64,000 nt of DNA, from assembly GCA_040218535.1 (NCBI GenBank), contig JAVJRG010000005.1:496001-560000 (forward strand), read 5' to 3'. Source of the DNA: Lacipirellulaceae bacterium. GTDB lineage: Bacteria > Planctomycetota > Planctomycetia > Pirellulales > Lacipirellulaceae. The notes under the pieces were generated by a model. That model had not been told where the DNA came from. It did no database searches and saw nothing but the letters and a program-made list of their open reading frames with translations. A program made the position numbers and the translations under genes. Shown piece after piece: positions 43,817 to 53,107 of the stretch (within the stretch, counting starts at the first letter, position 1; every line of letters starts with the position of its first letter).

Positions 43817-44497
43817 ATGCGACTCTGGTCACTAAAACCGCCGAGCGATAAGCAGATTCGAGAGTTTTTCACGCAGCAGGCTGACCAGCCCGTTTCTTAT
43901 TTCGAGTCGTCCCCCTTAGACAAGCAACCGCCTGAGGGGTTTGTGCTGGATGATAATCGGGTATTTCTTGGGAGCGGTGAACAGGCTTTTCAGCACGCTT
44001 GCGATGCACTCCGGCGTTGGGAAATGTACCCGCAGGGATGGATAAAGCTCGTACCTCACCGGCCGATTCTGCAGGCTGGTGCCGTCGTGATGATTGTCGC
44101 GAAGGCTCACGGGGTGTATTGGAAGAGCGCTTGCCGGGTCGTCGAAACTTTCGATCAGCAATACCCCGCCCCGTTGTCGGCAACTGGGCACTGCCTCCAG
44201 TCCTTCGGTTTTGTCTATGCAACGCTGCCTGGACATGTTGAATGCGGGCAGGAACGATTTTTGATCGTTCGCGACGCGAAAGATCAAGTTTGGTATGAGA
44301 TTCGTGCGTTTTCTAAGCCTCAACATTGGCTAGCAAAGATTGCCTATCCGCTGGTCCGTCGATTCCAAAAGCGATTCTTTGCCGAGTCGATGTCTCGAAT
44401 GGTTGCCGCCGTGGAAAAGGCAGGACCCCAGCACGGGGCAGCGACTACCCGGTCTGCGGCGAAAGGCTCGCCGATAGTGTTCTCAAACCGTCAGTAG
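43817..44497 (+). CDS. DUF1990 family protein
   Basis: 226 residues from ATG 43817 (the frame opens at 43754 with unlikely leader). It matches DUF1990 (UPF0548): DKQIREFFTQQADQPVSYFE near the start, then QAFQHACDALRRWEMYPQGW, and LQSFGFVYATLPGHVECGQE, RFLIVRD and VWYEIRAFSKPQHWLAKIAY near the end. Family members are widespread small cytoplasmic proteins of unknown function. The C-terminal tail is longer than usual and poorly conserved. Confidence 0.8.
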   Translation: MRLWSLKPPSDKQIREFFTQQADQPVSYFESSPLDKQPPEGFVLDDNRVFLGSGEQAFQHACDALRRWEMYPQGWIKLVPHRPILQAGAVVMIVAKAHGVYWKSACRVVETFDQQYPAPLSATGHCLQSFGFVYATLPGHVECGQERFLIVRDAKDQVWYEIRAFSKPQHWLAKIAYPLVRRFQKRFFAESMSRMVAAVEKAGPQHGAATTRSAAKGSPIVFSNRQ

Positions 44498-44674
44498 GCC
44501 GTATTGGCGAGCTTCGTTAGCGAACACTTCGTCGTTGCCTGGCGTATCTGACCTGTACTCTCGGTGCGAGATTCGACACACTATCGTACAAGAGATGCCT
44601 GTATTGAGGTGATCGAGGTTTTTTCTAGGGAAGTCTCTTTAGGAACGGGTTTTTAGGAACGGGGCCTGCTAGCC

Positions 44675-44974
44675 ATGAAACGACTCTCTGCTTTTATCAT
44701 GGGAATGGTGGTTGGCGGTGCGTTGCTCTACATGGCGTTGCACTACCACTTGCTCAGGGCACAGGATGGAATGCACCTCGTCCCTAAGGCGGAAACTTCT
44801 TTGGCCGCTACCTACGTCGATATCCGTCAGTTTGGGCCTCGTGATTGGGCGAATCATCCCAAGCTTGCAGCAGCCTTGTTTGAATCGGGACAAGAAGATC
44901 TGATGAACTCGGCGATCGACGGCGCACTCCAAAACGGCATTGATCGGTTGCTGGGCGATCCGCAGAATCGCTAG
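44675..44974 (+). CDS. Small single-pass membrane protein
   Basis: 99 residues. One transmembrane segment near the N-terminus (FIMGMVVGGALLYMALHYHL) and a polar C-terminal part beginning MHLVPKAETSLAATYVDIRQ. Unknown function; similar short proteins occur in planctomycetes, but I cannot name the family. It may form a loose group with the two small genes that follow. Confidence 0.6.
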   Translation: MKRLSAFIMGMVVGGALLYMALHYHLLRAQDGMHLVPKAETSLAATYVDIRQFGPRDWANHPKLAAALFESGQEDLMNSAIDGALQNGIDRLLGDPQNR

Positions 44975-45249
44975 AACCGCACGGACTAGCACGACTAGTC
45001 TCTGCGGAACTTCTCATGCTTGCCGTAAATAACGGGTTCTTCCTTACCGACGTTCGCTGCGTCAGAATTCGCGCAACAGTCACGTGAATCGAGTTGTTGG
45101 TTTTCTTCGGCTCAAGGATTCGATAATTCTCTTAGCGACCGTTTCGTCTGTCGCGCTGGCATGCGCTCCGAGGAGACGTGCAGCCTAGCGGCGTGGTCAT
45201 CGAGTCGCGATTCGCTTTCCTCCCCAGCGATCTTTGTTAGGCAGGTACC

Positions 45250-45534
45250 GTGGAATTCAATCGTAATCAGTGGTTCTTTATCGGAATCTTCGTCTTGCTG
45301 TTGGGCATCCAGTTCCGCATGGTGACGGAGTACGTGCTCAACTCAGAGACGACGCAGTTTCTCGCTGAGCGTGCCGGCTCCGATGCTGATGCGGCGAATT
45401 TCAATCTGGCGACCGACATGGGCGCTTCGCCGCAGAAAGTTGTACGGCCACCCGATTGGCTCGGTTGGTGTACGATTTCGGTCGGCGCCGTCTTCGTGTT
45501 GCAGAGCCTTGCGATGAGAAAGCCGGGTGGATGA
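45250..45534 (+). CDS. Small membrane protein, two helices
   Basis: 94 residues beginning GTG at 45250 (MEFNRNQWFFIGIFVLLLGI). Hydrophobic helices at about 8-25 and 70-88 (WCTISVGAVFVLQSLAM). Its stop overlaps the start of the next ORF by four bases (ATGA at 45531-45534), so the two are likely translated together. Function unknown. Confidence 0.55.
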   Translation: MEFNRNQWFFIGIFVLLLGIQFRMVTEYVLNSETTQFLAERAGSDADAANFNLATDMGASPQKVVRPPDWLGWCTISVGAVFVLQSLAMRKPGG

Positions 45535-46016
45535 TGATCCTTGTAAATAAGAAACACCTGGCGTACTTTCCCCCTGGGCGAACAGCATTGGTGCTGCTGG
45601 GGATGTTGGTCCTCCTGCTAAGCTGGCCCCCCGCTGCGCAGGTTCAAGGGAAGACCGGACCTTCGACAGAAAGCTTGCGATCAGAAGTTAGTCAAGCGGG
45701 CACGGACAGCAATAACAGTGGCAAATCGTTTCGCCTACGAGAAGGGACCAAAATCGAAAGCCGACTGGGGCGTTTCGAGCACAAGAGCCAATCGGCCACT
45801 TTCCGTACCGAAGATGGCTTGGTGTTCGGCAGCCTGCCGAATCTGAATTTGCAACGGATTCTTGAAACGCTCAAAACAGCTGACAAGCCGGAAACCATGT
45901 GGTGGAGCGTCAGCGGAATCGTGACCGAGTTTGGTGGGAAGAATCACCTGCTCATTACCAGGGCCGTCTACAAGGCTAGGGTCATTACGCCGTCCAGCGA
46001 GTCCGTGATTCCGTAG
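45531..46016 (+). CDS. Secreted or membrane-anchored protein of unknown function
   Basis: 161 residues from ATG 45531. The hydrophobic segment ALVLLGMLVLLLSWPPAAQV is a signal peptide or anchor. The mature part (FRLREGTKIESRLGRFEHKS, TFRTEDGLVFGSLPNLNLQR, TMWWSVSGIVTEFGGKNHLL) looks like a small beta-barrel. It overlaps the stop of the 94-residue gene. The start at 45531 was chosen because of the ATGA coupling; the frame is open 75 bp upstream. Confidence 0.6.
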   Translation: MMILVNKKHLAYFPPGRTALVLLGMLVLLLSWPPAAQVQGKTGPSTESLRSEVSQAGTDSNNSGKSFRLREGTKIESRLGRFEHKSQSATFRTEDGLVFGSLPNLNLQRILETLKTADKPETMWWSVSGIVTEFGGKNHLLITRAVYKARVITPSSESVIP

Positions 46017-46173
46017 TCTCGCTCTCGTGTCATTTCGAGCCCCCGTTTCAGGCCACTTCCCTTTTCTCAGCTGTGAAGATCACTTCTCGCCTAGTCGATG
46101 GTGATTCGCTAGAATTAGGTACGTTCATAGGCCCCGGAACATCCCTTCAACAATAGCGGAAACGAAGCGAGTT

Positions 46174-46527
46174 ATGGCAACCACGAAACGAATTGAGGTT
46201 AGCGAGTCTGCGTCCGTAACGGTCGTGCGGTTCAAGGATTCGAAGATCATCGACCCCGAAGCGATTCAGGAGTTAGGTTCCGAACTCTTCGACCTGATCG
46301 AGCGGGATAACAAGGAAAAACTTCTCCTAAACTTTGCCGACGTCGAGTTCCTTTCCAGCGCAGCACTAGGCAAGTTGATCACTTTCGAAAAGAAGGCCAA
46401 GCGATCTGGCGCACGGCTCGTGCTGACGAATATCTCCCCCGAGATTTTCCAAGTCTTTGCAATCACGAATCTCGACAAGTTGTTCGAAATCAAAGATACC
46501 GAAGCGGATGGACTGGCAGTTCTCTAG
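46174..46527 (+). CDS. STAS-domain anti-sigma-factor antagonist (SpoIIAA/RsbV-like)
   Basis: 117 residues, the whole length of a STAS domain. The phosphorylatable serine region is LNFADVEFLSSAALGKLI. In partner-switching systems the unphosphorylated STAS protein binds the anti-sigma kinase and frees the sigma factor. The kinase-type partner lies 25-60 bp downstream on the same strand, so both form one unit. Which sigma factor they control is not shown here. Confidence 0.88.
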   Translation: MATTKRIEVSESASVTVVRFKDSKIIDPEAIQELGSELFDLIERDNKEKLLLNFADVEFLSSAALGKLITFEKKAKRSGARLVLTNISPEIFQVFAITNLDKLFEIKDTEADGLAVL

Positions 46528-46588
46528 AATCTGAAGTCTGTATTCTCCCAGGTTGGCACCTCACGATTCGAAATCGCTTGCGATCTCC

Positions 46589-47029
46589 ATGTCCGCGGAA
46601 CACGACGCACGAACGCTGCAAACAACTTTGCCAAGTTCCCTTGATAGCTATCACGGGTTCGTGCAAAAGGTGCTTGATGAGTTAGAGGCCCTGGGCTGGC
46701 CCGGCACGCCCGACTTGTTTGCCATCCACATGGCCCTCGAAGAATCCATCAGCAATGCTATCCGCCACGGCAACAAAGAAGATGCTGGCAAAAAAGTCGA
46801 AGTCGAGTGCCGAATTAGCCCGAACGAGTTCTGGGCAAAAATCTGCGACGAGGGCGACGGCTTCTGCCCCGACGATGTCCCCGATTGCCGAGAAGAAGAC
46901 CGCCTCGAAGTGCCAGGAGGCAGGGGGTTGGCTCTAATCAAGGCTTACATGACGCGAATGGAATATAACGACTGCGGCAATTGCGTAACGCTCGTGAAAG
47001 AGCGGGGGGAGCAGCCAAAGTCGGCCTGA
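46589..47029 (+). CDS. Anti-sigma regulatory factor, serine/threonine-kinase type (RsbW-like)
   Basis: 146 residues from ATG 46589; a TTG at 46553 would add 12 residues. GHKL ATPase fold with N box EESISNAIRHGN, G1 box DEGDGFCPDD and a GGRGLALIKAYMTRM G2 region. These proteins bind or phosphorylate a STAS antagonist and hold a sigma factor inactive. The adjacent upstream STAS gene is the natural partner. The C-terminus contains extra cysteines (MEYNDCGNCVTLV). Confidence 0.85.
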   Translation: MSAEHDARTLQTTLPSSLDSYHGFVQKVLDELEALGWPGTPDLFAIHMALEESISNAIRHGNKEDAGKKVEVECRISPNEFWAKICDEGDGFCPDDVPDCREEDRLEVPGGRGLALIKAYMTRMEYNDCGNCVTLVKERGEQPKSA

Positions 47030-47117
47030 TAGCCGATTTCTAGCGGGACCTTCGCGAACCGACTCACCCTTGCTCTGGTCCGTTTTGTGGAGTATTTTTA
47101 GAGGTCTGAGAGGATAT

Positions 47118-47190
47118 TCCCCTGTAGCTCAGTTGTCCATGATTTCAAAACTTGGGCAAGTCCCGACGCGTCTGGACTAACCGCTTTGTC
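47118..47190 (+). pseudogene. Decayed partial tRNA-Asn copy
   Basis: TCCCCTGTAGCTCAGTTG (47118-47135) is identical to the 5' end of the intact tRNA-Asn at 47211, and TAACCGCTTTGTC (47178-47190) matches its anticodon-stem and variable region. The spacing is 25 bases too long and the T and acceptor arms are missing, so it cannot fold as a tRNA. It is a tandem partial duplicate. Confidence 0.7.
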
Positions 47191-47204
47191 TGCAGTAGAA
47201 AACA

Positions 47205-47285
<81 letters not shown>

Positions 47286-47655
47286 AGGCCGTTCTGCGAG
47301 AAATCGCAGGACGGTGCCAGCTTCTGCAAAACGCTATTAAAACCAGCCGTTATTTCGCTCCCCTGCAGGGTCTCTCAGGTCGTTACTTATCACTGGCCAC
47401 TGCTCGGTAACTCTTTCAGGTTCTTCTCCGCCTAAGATCGTATCAATTCCGCGTACTTCCTTAAGCGCAGCGAATTAAGTGCTGTCCGAATATCTCTGGG
47501 CGACGGGATAGAGCGGTGCTATGTCTTGAGACTGGCATAATCTCGCCTATTTCTATTCTCAATAAATCCTTACGTTATTGATTCTCTACTTGGAGGTAGA
47601 CGGTCAGACTTTAAGTCGGGGCCCAAAGGCAAGTTTTCAATAGGAAAACAGTGAA

Positions 47656-50600
47656 ATGGGCAAGGGAATTCTCAACGTATTTTGTGTTCTAGCTATTTTG
47701 GTTCTCTCACTATTGAATAGCAATTTGAATGCTCAGACCCTGCCTTCGGGTGTCCTCAGTGTGCCCGAGGATATAGCTTCAATAGGCGATTCGGCGTCTA
47801 TTGGCTCTGACACAACTTTATACCTACGCGCTGGTGGCGTTATCGGCAAGCGTTTCGACGCAGGGAATAATGATGGGTCTAGCACCAATGTCGAAGTTAA
47901 TATCTCGGGAGGTGCGGTAGACGATTTCTTTACTGCAAACTACGGCAGCGTGATAAACATCTCCGGCGGAACGCTCGGTCGTTCCGTTCGCGCCGGTGGA
48001 GTCCCAACTTCTTCGGAGAGAACCGTTGAGATGAACATTTCGGGAGGGACTTTCGGAGGATCTTTTTCTGCTAGACCTGGGAGCTTCGTAAGCGTTTCCA
48101 ACGGTGAGTTTGACAACGATTTTCAAGCCTTTACCGGGAGCAAGGTAACCTTATCAGGCGGAGATTTTGGAGACGATTTTGAGGCCCATAGAGGAAGTCG
48201 CGTAAACATCTCAGGGGGCAATTTTGGTCTGGGATTCTATGCTCAAACGGACAGCGAGGTAAACATTTCCGGAGGGACTTTTTCCAGGAAGTTTTATGCG
48301 TCCACTGACAGCGCTGTGAATCTTTTCGGAGGAGAGTTTCTGATAAACGGTCGGACCCCGGCTTCCACACAGATTACTCTTTCAAGTTTAGACGTGTTGA
48401 GCGGGACGCTGGAGGATGGTTCCCCCTTCATCTTTTCTCAGTTAGGAAACTTCTCGGACAGGCTTAACGCAGTCAGCCTCGTTTCCAGGCCCCTACCAAC
48501 TCTAAGCACGGTTCCCATAGCTGTAAGCAGCAACAATGCTCCCGCTGGATTAAGACCTGGCCAGAGTCTTATGCTCGCGGAAGGAGGAGTCTTGCCAAGG
48601 GATTTTTCGGCAACTAATGCGAAAATCATGGTTAACGGGGGCACTGCTGATTGGATGGAGGTTACGGGAACTCGTTTGGATATACTTGGAGGAAACGTCG
48701 GCAGTTTTCTGTATGCCTCCTACGGTAGCGAAGTAAATCTTTCCGGAGGAACTATAGGGGCTCGTTTCAAATCGCAAGGAAGCATTGTGAACATTTCCTC
48801 TGGCAGCATCGGAGATTCGTCGGACATTGAAAACGGAAGCAAGCTGAATATGTCTGGCGGTTCTATTGGCGAGCGACTAAGCGTTCAATCAGGTAGCGTA
48901 GTGAGCATCACTGGAGGGAAGATCGGCAATAAACTCAACGTTGAGGCTGATACAGTGATAGAAATCTCAGGCGGCGAAATCGGCGATGAATTTCTTGCAG
49001 GACCGGGTAGCCAGGTATCAATATCGGGCGGTTTCATAGGAGATAAATCTAGACTCATAACCAACACGCAGGTATCTGGAGGGACGTTTGGTCAGCAAGC
49101 TCGGGTCCGCGGCGTACTCTATGGGGACAACTTTCTGATTAATGGCGAACCTCCTACCAGGGATAGCCTCTATACGCCCCGATATGGCACTCTCACGGGC
49201 ACGCTGAAGGACGGATCGCCGTTCATATTCTCTGAGTACAACTCTGACGACATTAGCAGTGTTGGCTTTGTCATAACCCCTATCCCGCCAGCTGACATGA
49301 CGCCGATAACTATTAGTCGTGGAGTTGGTCCCAATGGGTTACGGCGTGGGCAAAACCTTACTTTGGACAGCGAGGGAATTCTCCATAAGAACTTCGCCGC
49401 AGTAGGGGCGACCCTCAAGATTCACGGAGGCACAGCGGAAAGGCTAGAAGTAGTAGAGTCTAAGTTAGAGATAGCTGGTGGAAATGTCGCGCTAGGGTTC
49501 AGCGCCTTTGGAGGCAGTGAGGTCCATGTATCCTCGGGGAAAGTGGGGGACCATTCAAAAAGCTACGATAGCGAAATCGAAATCTCAGGGGGATTCGTTG
49601 GAGATTACTATGTTGCAGGATCGGGCAGTAATGTGAACATCTCCGGCGGCGTAGTGGGCGGAGCTTTCCTGGCGGAGATTGGCAGCTCGGTTGCCATATC
49701 TGGCGGCACAGTTGGTGATGCGTTCTCGGGTTCCCGAGATACCGTTCGACTATCTGGTGGAACAGTAGGACGTAAATTTCAACCAGGGAGTGCAACAATT
49801 CTTGGTGGCGAATTCGTGCTAAACGGAATTCCACTTAGTGATTCTACGATCACTCAAACGCACCATGACATCTTGACCGGTACATTAGAAGATGGCTCCC
49901 CCTTTATATTCTCGGGTGCCCAAAATTCATTCACTTCTTTCATCGACTATCTCTATGATACGAACTTGGTCAATACTAGTGTTCCGCCAGTGGATATGTC
50001 TCCAATGATTATTGACGGAACAGATGCTCCGAATGGTTTGCGAGCTGGACAAACGCTTACGGTGAAAGAAGGTGGGGTCTTAGGAAACAACTTTGCAGCC
50101 GTTGATGCAACGCTCAATGTCGAGGCAGGTCTAGTAGAGCGGCTTGAGGTAGTCCGCTCCAAGGTGACCATATCAGGCGGCAGCGTTGGCGCGTCGTTTC
50201 ACATACTGCCAGAAAGCGAAGTTACCATTTCTGGCGGCACTATCGGGCGGGTGTTCAAGATATTCGGAAGCGTGATGAATATATACGGGGGAGTTACTGA
50301 AGCTCGTGGCGAGGCAGATTCAGCTAGTATCGTCAATGTTGTAGGCGGCACTCTTGGCCGACAATTCATGGCTTACGGCAGCGAAGTGAATATTATGGGC
50401 GGGGTCGTGGAACCCTATTTTCAAGCCGATGATGGTAGCGAAGTCTATATCTCAGGAGGGATAGTCGAAGAGGGGTTTTCTGCTCATTGGAACACCGTTG
50501 TGAATATAACTGGCGGTAGGGTTGTCGAGTATTTTCAAGCAAAGTCTGGTAGTGAAGTCAACATCTCTGGAGGCAGTATTGGCCCCAGATTCATAGCCGA

Positions 50601-50973
50601 CCGAAACAGCACCGTAAATATTTCAGGAGGGCATTTGGAAGACGATATCTTCGCCCTTTCTGGGGCCACCATCAACATTAGCGGCAGCCATTTCCAACTA
50701 AATGGCGTCCCCATCCATTCACTGGCATACCGACAGAAACTGGTGCTTGCAGAACGAGACGTGATACTCTCGGGGCTTCTCGAAGACGGTTCGCCCTTCA
50801 GCTACGGGCTCTACACTCAAGAGAATCAAGCATCTAGCTACTTTGCGAGTAACGTTACGCTGACAGTTACGTTAGTGCCCGAGCCACATGCTTCTCTTGC
50901 CGCTTTCTTCACTTTAGCAGCTCTATCTGGCCTGAGAGTTCGGGCTGATCAACGAAAAGTTTTTGGTGGTTGA
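47656..50973 (+). CDS. Large PEP-CTERM beta-repeat surface protein (second)
   Basis: 1105 residues. Signal peptide MGKGILNVFCVLAILVLSLL ... NAQ. The body is built of short repeats of about 20 residues with the core NISGG (VNISGGTxGxxFxAxxGS), expected to form a beta-solenoid. They are grouped into four modules. Each module ends in the phrase DGSPFIFS/DGSPFSYG (near nt 48415, 49215, 49890 and 50785). A link of the type 'APNGLR.GQ.L.L.EGGVL..NF' opens the following modules. The C-terminus is LVPEPHASLAAFFTLAAL followed by RVRADQR, a PEP-CTERM signal. The last residues overlap the start of a restriction-enzyme remnant. The function beyond surface display is unknown; codon use is A/T-richer than that of housekeeping genes. 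Confidence 0.82.
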   Translation: MGKGILNVFCVLAILVLSLLNSNLNAQTLPSGVLSVPEDIASIGDSASIGSDTTLYLRAGGVIGKRFDAGNNDGSSTNVEVNISGGAVDDFFTANYGSVINISGGTLGRSVRAGGVPTSSERTVEMNISGGTFGGSFSARPGSFVSVSNGEFDNDFQAFTGSKVTLSGGDFGDDFEAHRGSRVNISGGNFGLGFYAQTDSEVNISGGTFSRKFYASTDSAVNLFGGEFLINGRTPASTQITLSSLDVLSGTLEDGSPFIFSQLGNFSDRLNAVSLVSRPLPTLSTVPIAVSSNNAPAGLRPGQSLMLAEGGVLPRDFSATNAKIMVNGGTADWMEVTGTRLDILGGNVGSFLYASYGSEVNLSGGTIGARFKSQGSIVNISSGSIGDSSDIENGSKLNMSGGSIGERLSVQSGSVVSITGGKIGNKLNVEADTVIEISGGEIGDEFLAGPGSQVSISGGFIGDKSRLITNTQVSGGTFGQQARVRGVLYGDNFLINGEPPTRDSLYTPRYGTLTGTLKDGSPFIFSEYNSDDISSVGFVITPIPPADMTPITISRGVGPNGLRRGQNLTLDSEGILHKNFAAVGATLKIHGGTAERLEVVESKLEIAGGNVALGFSAFGGSEVHVSSGKVGDHSKSYDSEIEISGGFVGDYYVAGSGSNVNISGGVVGGAFLAEIGSSVAISGGTVGDAFSGSRDTVRLSGGTVGRKFQPGSATILGGEFVLNGIPLSDSTITQTHHDILTGTLEDGSPFIFSGAQNSFTSFIDYLYDTNLVNTSVPPVDMSPMIIDGTDAPNGLRAGQTLTVKEGGVLGNNFAAVDATLNVEAGLVERLEVVRSKVTISGGSVGASFHILPESEVTISGGTIGRVFKIFGSVMNIYGGVTEARGEADSASIVNVVGGTLGRQFMAYGSEVNIMGGVVEPYFQADDGSEVYISGGIVEEGFSAHWNTVVNITGGRVVEYFQAKSGSEVNISGGSIGPRFIADRNSTVNISGGHLEDDIFALSGATINISGSHFQLNGVPIHSLAYRQKLVLAERDVILSGLLEDGSPFSYGLYTQENQASSYFASNVTLTVTLVPEPHASLAAFFTLAALSGLRVRADQRKVFGG

Positions 50974-51151
50974 GTACAAGGGACAACAAGCGGGCAATCC
51001 CGAAGAAGAGAAAAAACGCCAAGTCGGCCAAATGTGGGAGGCGAAAGCGCCCGAGCATCTGGCTTTCGTCTGGGCGACCAAAGAGGACTGGCAGGAAAAA
51101 ATCCGCGCGGCGATCGAACGACTCATGCAGCCTGCGAAGACGACCACCTGA
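50942..51151 (+). pseudogene. C-terminal remnant of a type III restriction / DEAD helicase subunit
   Basis: The frame encodes NEKFLVVEYKGQQAGN, then EEEKKRQVGQMWEAKA and LAFVWATKEDWQEKIRAAIE. 'LVVEYKG' followed by a K-R...G-x-x-W-E segment is the C-terminal end of Res-type subunits (type III restriction endonuclease/helicase). Only about 65 codons exist; helicase and nuclease domains are absent. It starts inside the end of the PEP-CTERM gene, so a rearrangement probably fused the two. The match is from motif memory, not from a search. Confidence 0.6.
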
Positions 51152-51246
51152 GAACCGCTAGTCGAAGTCCGGGTAGCTTTGTCAACTTGATCGTTTTCTG
51201 ATGATAGAATCCTGCAATGAAATCCTATCTGCTTGCTGAGGTTCTG

Positions 51247-51633
51247 ATGAAACCCTTTTGCTTGCTCGTTGCTTTGTTACCGTTTGCCCTCGGCTGTGGC
51301 CCCAGCCTGTCCGACAAACGCACGGTAACCTTGGAAGTGGGCGAGATCGTGGCGATCACGGTTGATGCCGTGGGGAAGGAACGCACGATCAAGGTTGCGG
51401 CGACTTCGACGGGTGGGTCGATTGACTTGCATGTCTATCTCAAGGCAGACGAACAGGCGATTGAGCGGATGATTACGCTCGGCAAGCCGCCTGAAAACCT
51501 GCTGGGGGTCGAGGAGGCGGCCGAGGTGATTGCTTTCGACGTGAAAGTGCCCGCAGATAAAGAAGCCGTGGTGCGATTGCAGTCGGCAAGTCGCGAGACC
51601 GCTGAAGTTTCCGTGGAGATTACTGCGGAATAG
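51247..51633 (+). CDS. Small lipoprotein of unknown function
   Basis: 128 residues from ATG 51247 (GAGG five bases upstream); a longer frame from 51217 lacks a site. Lipobox in MKPFCLLVALLPFALGC. The mature part is a beta-rich domain (TVTLEVGEIVAITVDAVGKE, SIDLHVYLKADEQAIERMIT, VKVPADKEAVVRLQSASRET). It overlaps the convergent PQQ-propeller gene by 14 bp. Family not recognised. Confidence 0.65.
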   Translation: MKPFCLLVALLPFALGCGPSLSDKRTVTLEVGEIVAITVDAVGKERTIKVAATSTGGSIDLHVYLKADEQAIERMITLGKPPENLLGVEEAAEVIAFDVKVPADKEAVVRLQSASRETAEVSVEITAE

Positions 51634-52966
51634 CAGCCTTCTCGGTCTGGCCTGCCTTTACTTCGTGAATCGCGTACAGATGCGTATCGGTCCGCACGAT
51701 GAGTTCCCCTTCAGCGACCGCGGGTGAAGCCATGTGCTGACCGTCGAGTTGGTTGCGAGCGAGTACTTTCGGTTTGTTTTCGGTAGAGAAGACTGTGGTC
51801 TCTCCTTCGCGGCTGAAGAAGTAGATCGCGTCGCCAACGAGAAGTGGCGAAGCGGAGTAGCCGCCACCTAGTCGCTTCGACCAAAGTGGTTCCCCGGTTT
51901 CGGCGCTGAGGCATTGGGCGACGCCCATGTCGGTCACAGTATAGATGCGGTCGTTATGAAGTAGGGGCGAAGATTGAGTTGGCGCTTTGCGCTGGTTCTT
52001 CCATAGAACGTGCGAGTCGGTTACGTCCCCTTGGCCATCGGTGCGGATGGCGAAGATCCCCTTCCCGGTGAATCCGGAAGGGCAGTAGATGGTTTGTTCA
52101 TCAGCAACCGGTCGTGGCACGACGGAGAAGCCGTGCCCGTGGTCGACGCGCCAGATTTCGCTCCCATCTTTAGGGGCGTAGGAAACGAACCACTGCGCGC
52201 CCGTGATGACGATCTGTTTCTTTCCGTGGTGGTCGATAACCAAGGGCGTGCAGTAGGACTTTCTGAAGTCGGGTTCTTGATCGCGAATCGGTGGGCGGTC
52301 AACGTTCCAGGCGATTTCGCCAGAGAGCTTATCGACCGCGACGATGAACTGCTTGTCGGCACCGTCACAGGTGAGGATCAACAGATCGTCGCACACAACG
52401 GGCGAGCTGCCTGGCCCGACGAAGTGTTCGATTTCGAAGGCCTTTTTCCAAAGGATGCTGAGGTCTTCCGTGTTGAGGCAAACCGTGCCGTACCTTCCAA
52501 AGTGGCAGTAGAGTCTGCCCGGCTCGATAACGGGGGTTGGTGAGGCGTAACTGTTTAGGGAATGGATCGCCTTCGGTTGGGCAACCTCGATGAGTTCGAC
52601 ATTGTGAAGCAGCTCGCCGGTTTGACGATCAACGCAGACGGCTCGGAGTGAAAGGCGACCCGAGAGTTCTAAGTCACTACCGATCGACTTGTGTTGCTTC
52701 GCAGCTTCTTGAAGTTCCGTGGGGTCGCCAGGAGTTTCGACGGCGGTCGTCATCCATATATGATTGCCCAAGACGACGGGCGAGGACCATCCGCGACCGG
52801 GGATAGCGGTTTTGAAACGGACGTTCTCGGTTTCACTCCAGGTCAGGGGGGTAGACTCGTCTGCGGCGATGCCTTGGCCGGTGGGGCCGCGGAATTCGGG
52901 CCAGTAAGGTTCGTTAGCAGAAGCTGATGAAGCGAAGAGAACGAAAAAGATAGCTAGGGATTTCAT
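51620..52966 (-). CDS. PQQ-type beta-propeller secreted protein
   Basis: 448 residues from ATG 52966. Signal peptide MKSLAIFFVLFASSASA. Seven or eight WD/PQQ-like blades are visible, with motifs such as WPEFRGPTGQGIAADEST, TGELLHNVELI, SGEIAWNVDRPPI, DGSEIWRVDHGHG and TGEPLWSKRLGGG. This is the planctomycete 'PQQ-like outer membrane protein' type, an all-beta propeller fold that often binds polysaccharides or proteins. The true cofactor and role are unknown. It ends convergent with, and overlapping by 14 bp, the lipoprotein gene. Confidence 0.78.
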   Translation of the reverse strand: MKSLAIFFVLFASSASANEPYWPEFRGPTGQGIAADESTPLTWSETENVRFKTAIPGRGWSSPVVLGNHIWMTTAVETPGDPTELQEAAKQHKSIGSDLELSGRLSLRAVCVDRQTGELLHNVELIEVAQPKAIHSLNSYASPTPVIEPGRLYCHFGRYGTVCLNTEDLSILWKKAFEIEHFVGPGSSPVVCDDLLILTCDGADKQFIVAVDKLSGEIAWNVDRPPIRDQEPDFRKSYCTPLVIDHHGKKQIVITGAQWFVSYAPKDGSEIWRVDHGHGFSVVPRPVADEQTIYCPSGFTGKGIFAIRTDGQGDVTDSHVLWKNQRKAPTQSSPLLHNDRIYTVTDMGVAQCLSAETGEPLWSKRLGGGYSASPLLVGDAIYFFSREGETTVFSTENKPKVLARNQLDGQHMASPAVAEGELIVRTDTHLYAIHEVKAGQTEKAAIPQ

Positions 52967-52999
52967 GGAAAGTGCTTTCAAAATCAGATGCACTGCAAC

Positions 53000-53091
53000 G
53001 GGTGGCTGGGGACAGCTTGAGGCTGCCCCCAGTAGAATAACACAGAGGATTTAAGCGACTGGGGGCTCGCGGGGCTCGTCCCCAGCCACCC
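53000..53091 (-). repeat. GGGTGGCTGGGGAC hairpin repeat, copy 2
   Basis: Same compound inverted repeat as 35213-35307 but in reverse orientation: GGGTGGCTGGGGACAGCTTG ... ACTGGGGGCTCGC...CTCGTCCCCAGCCACCC. It sits between the PQQ-propeller gene and cmk. Confidence 0.8.
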
Positions 53092-53107
53092 GATACCCGA
53101 ACTATTT

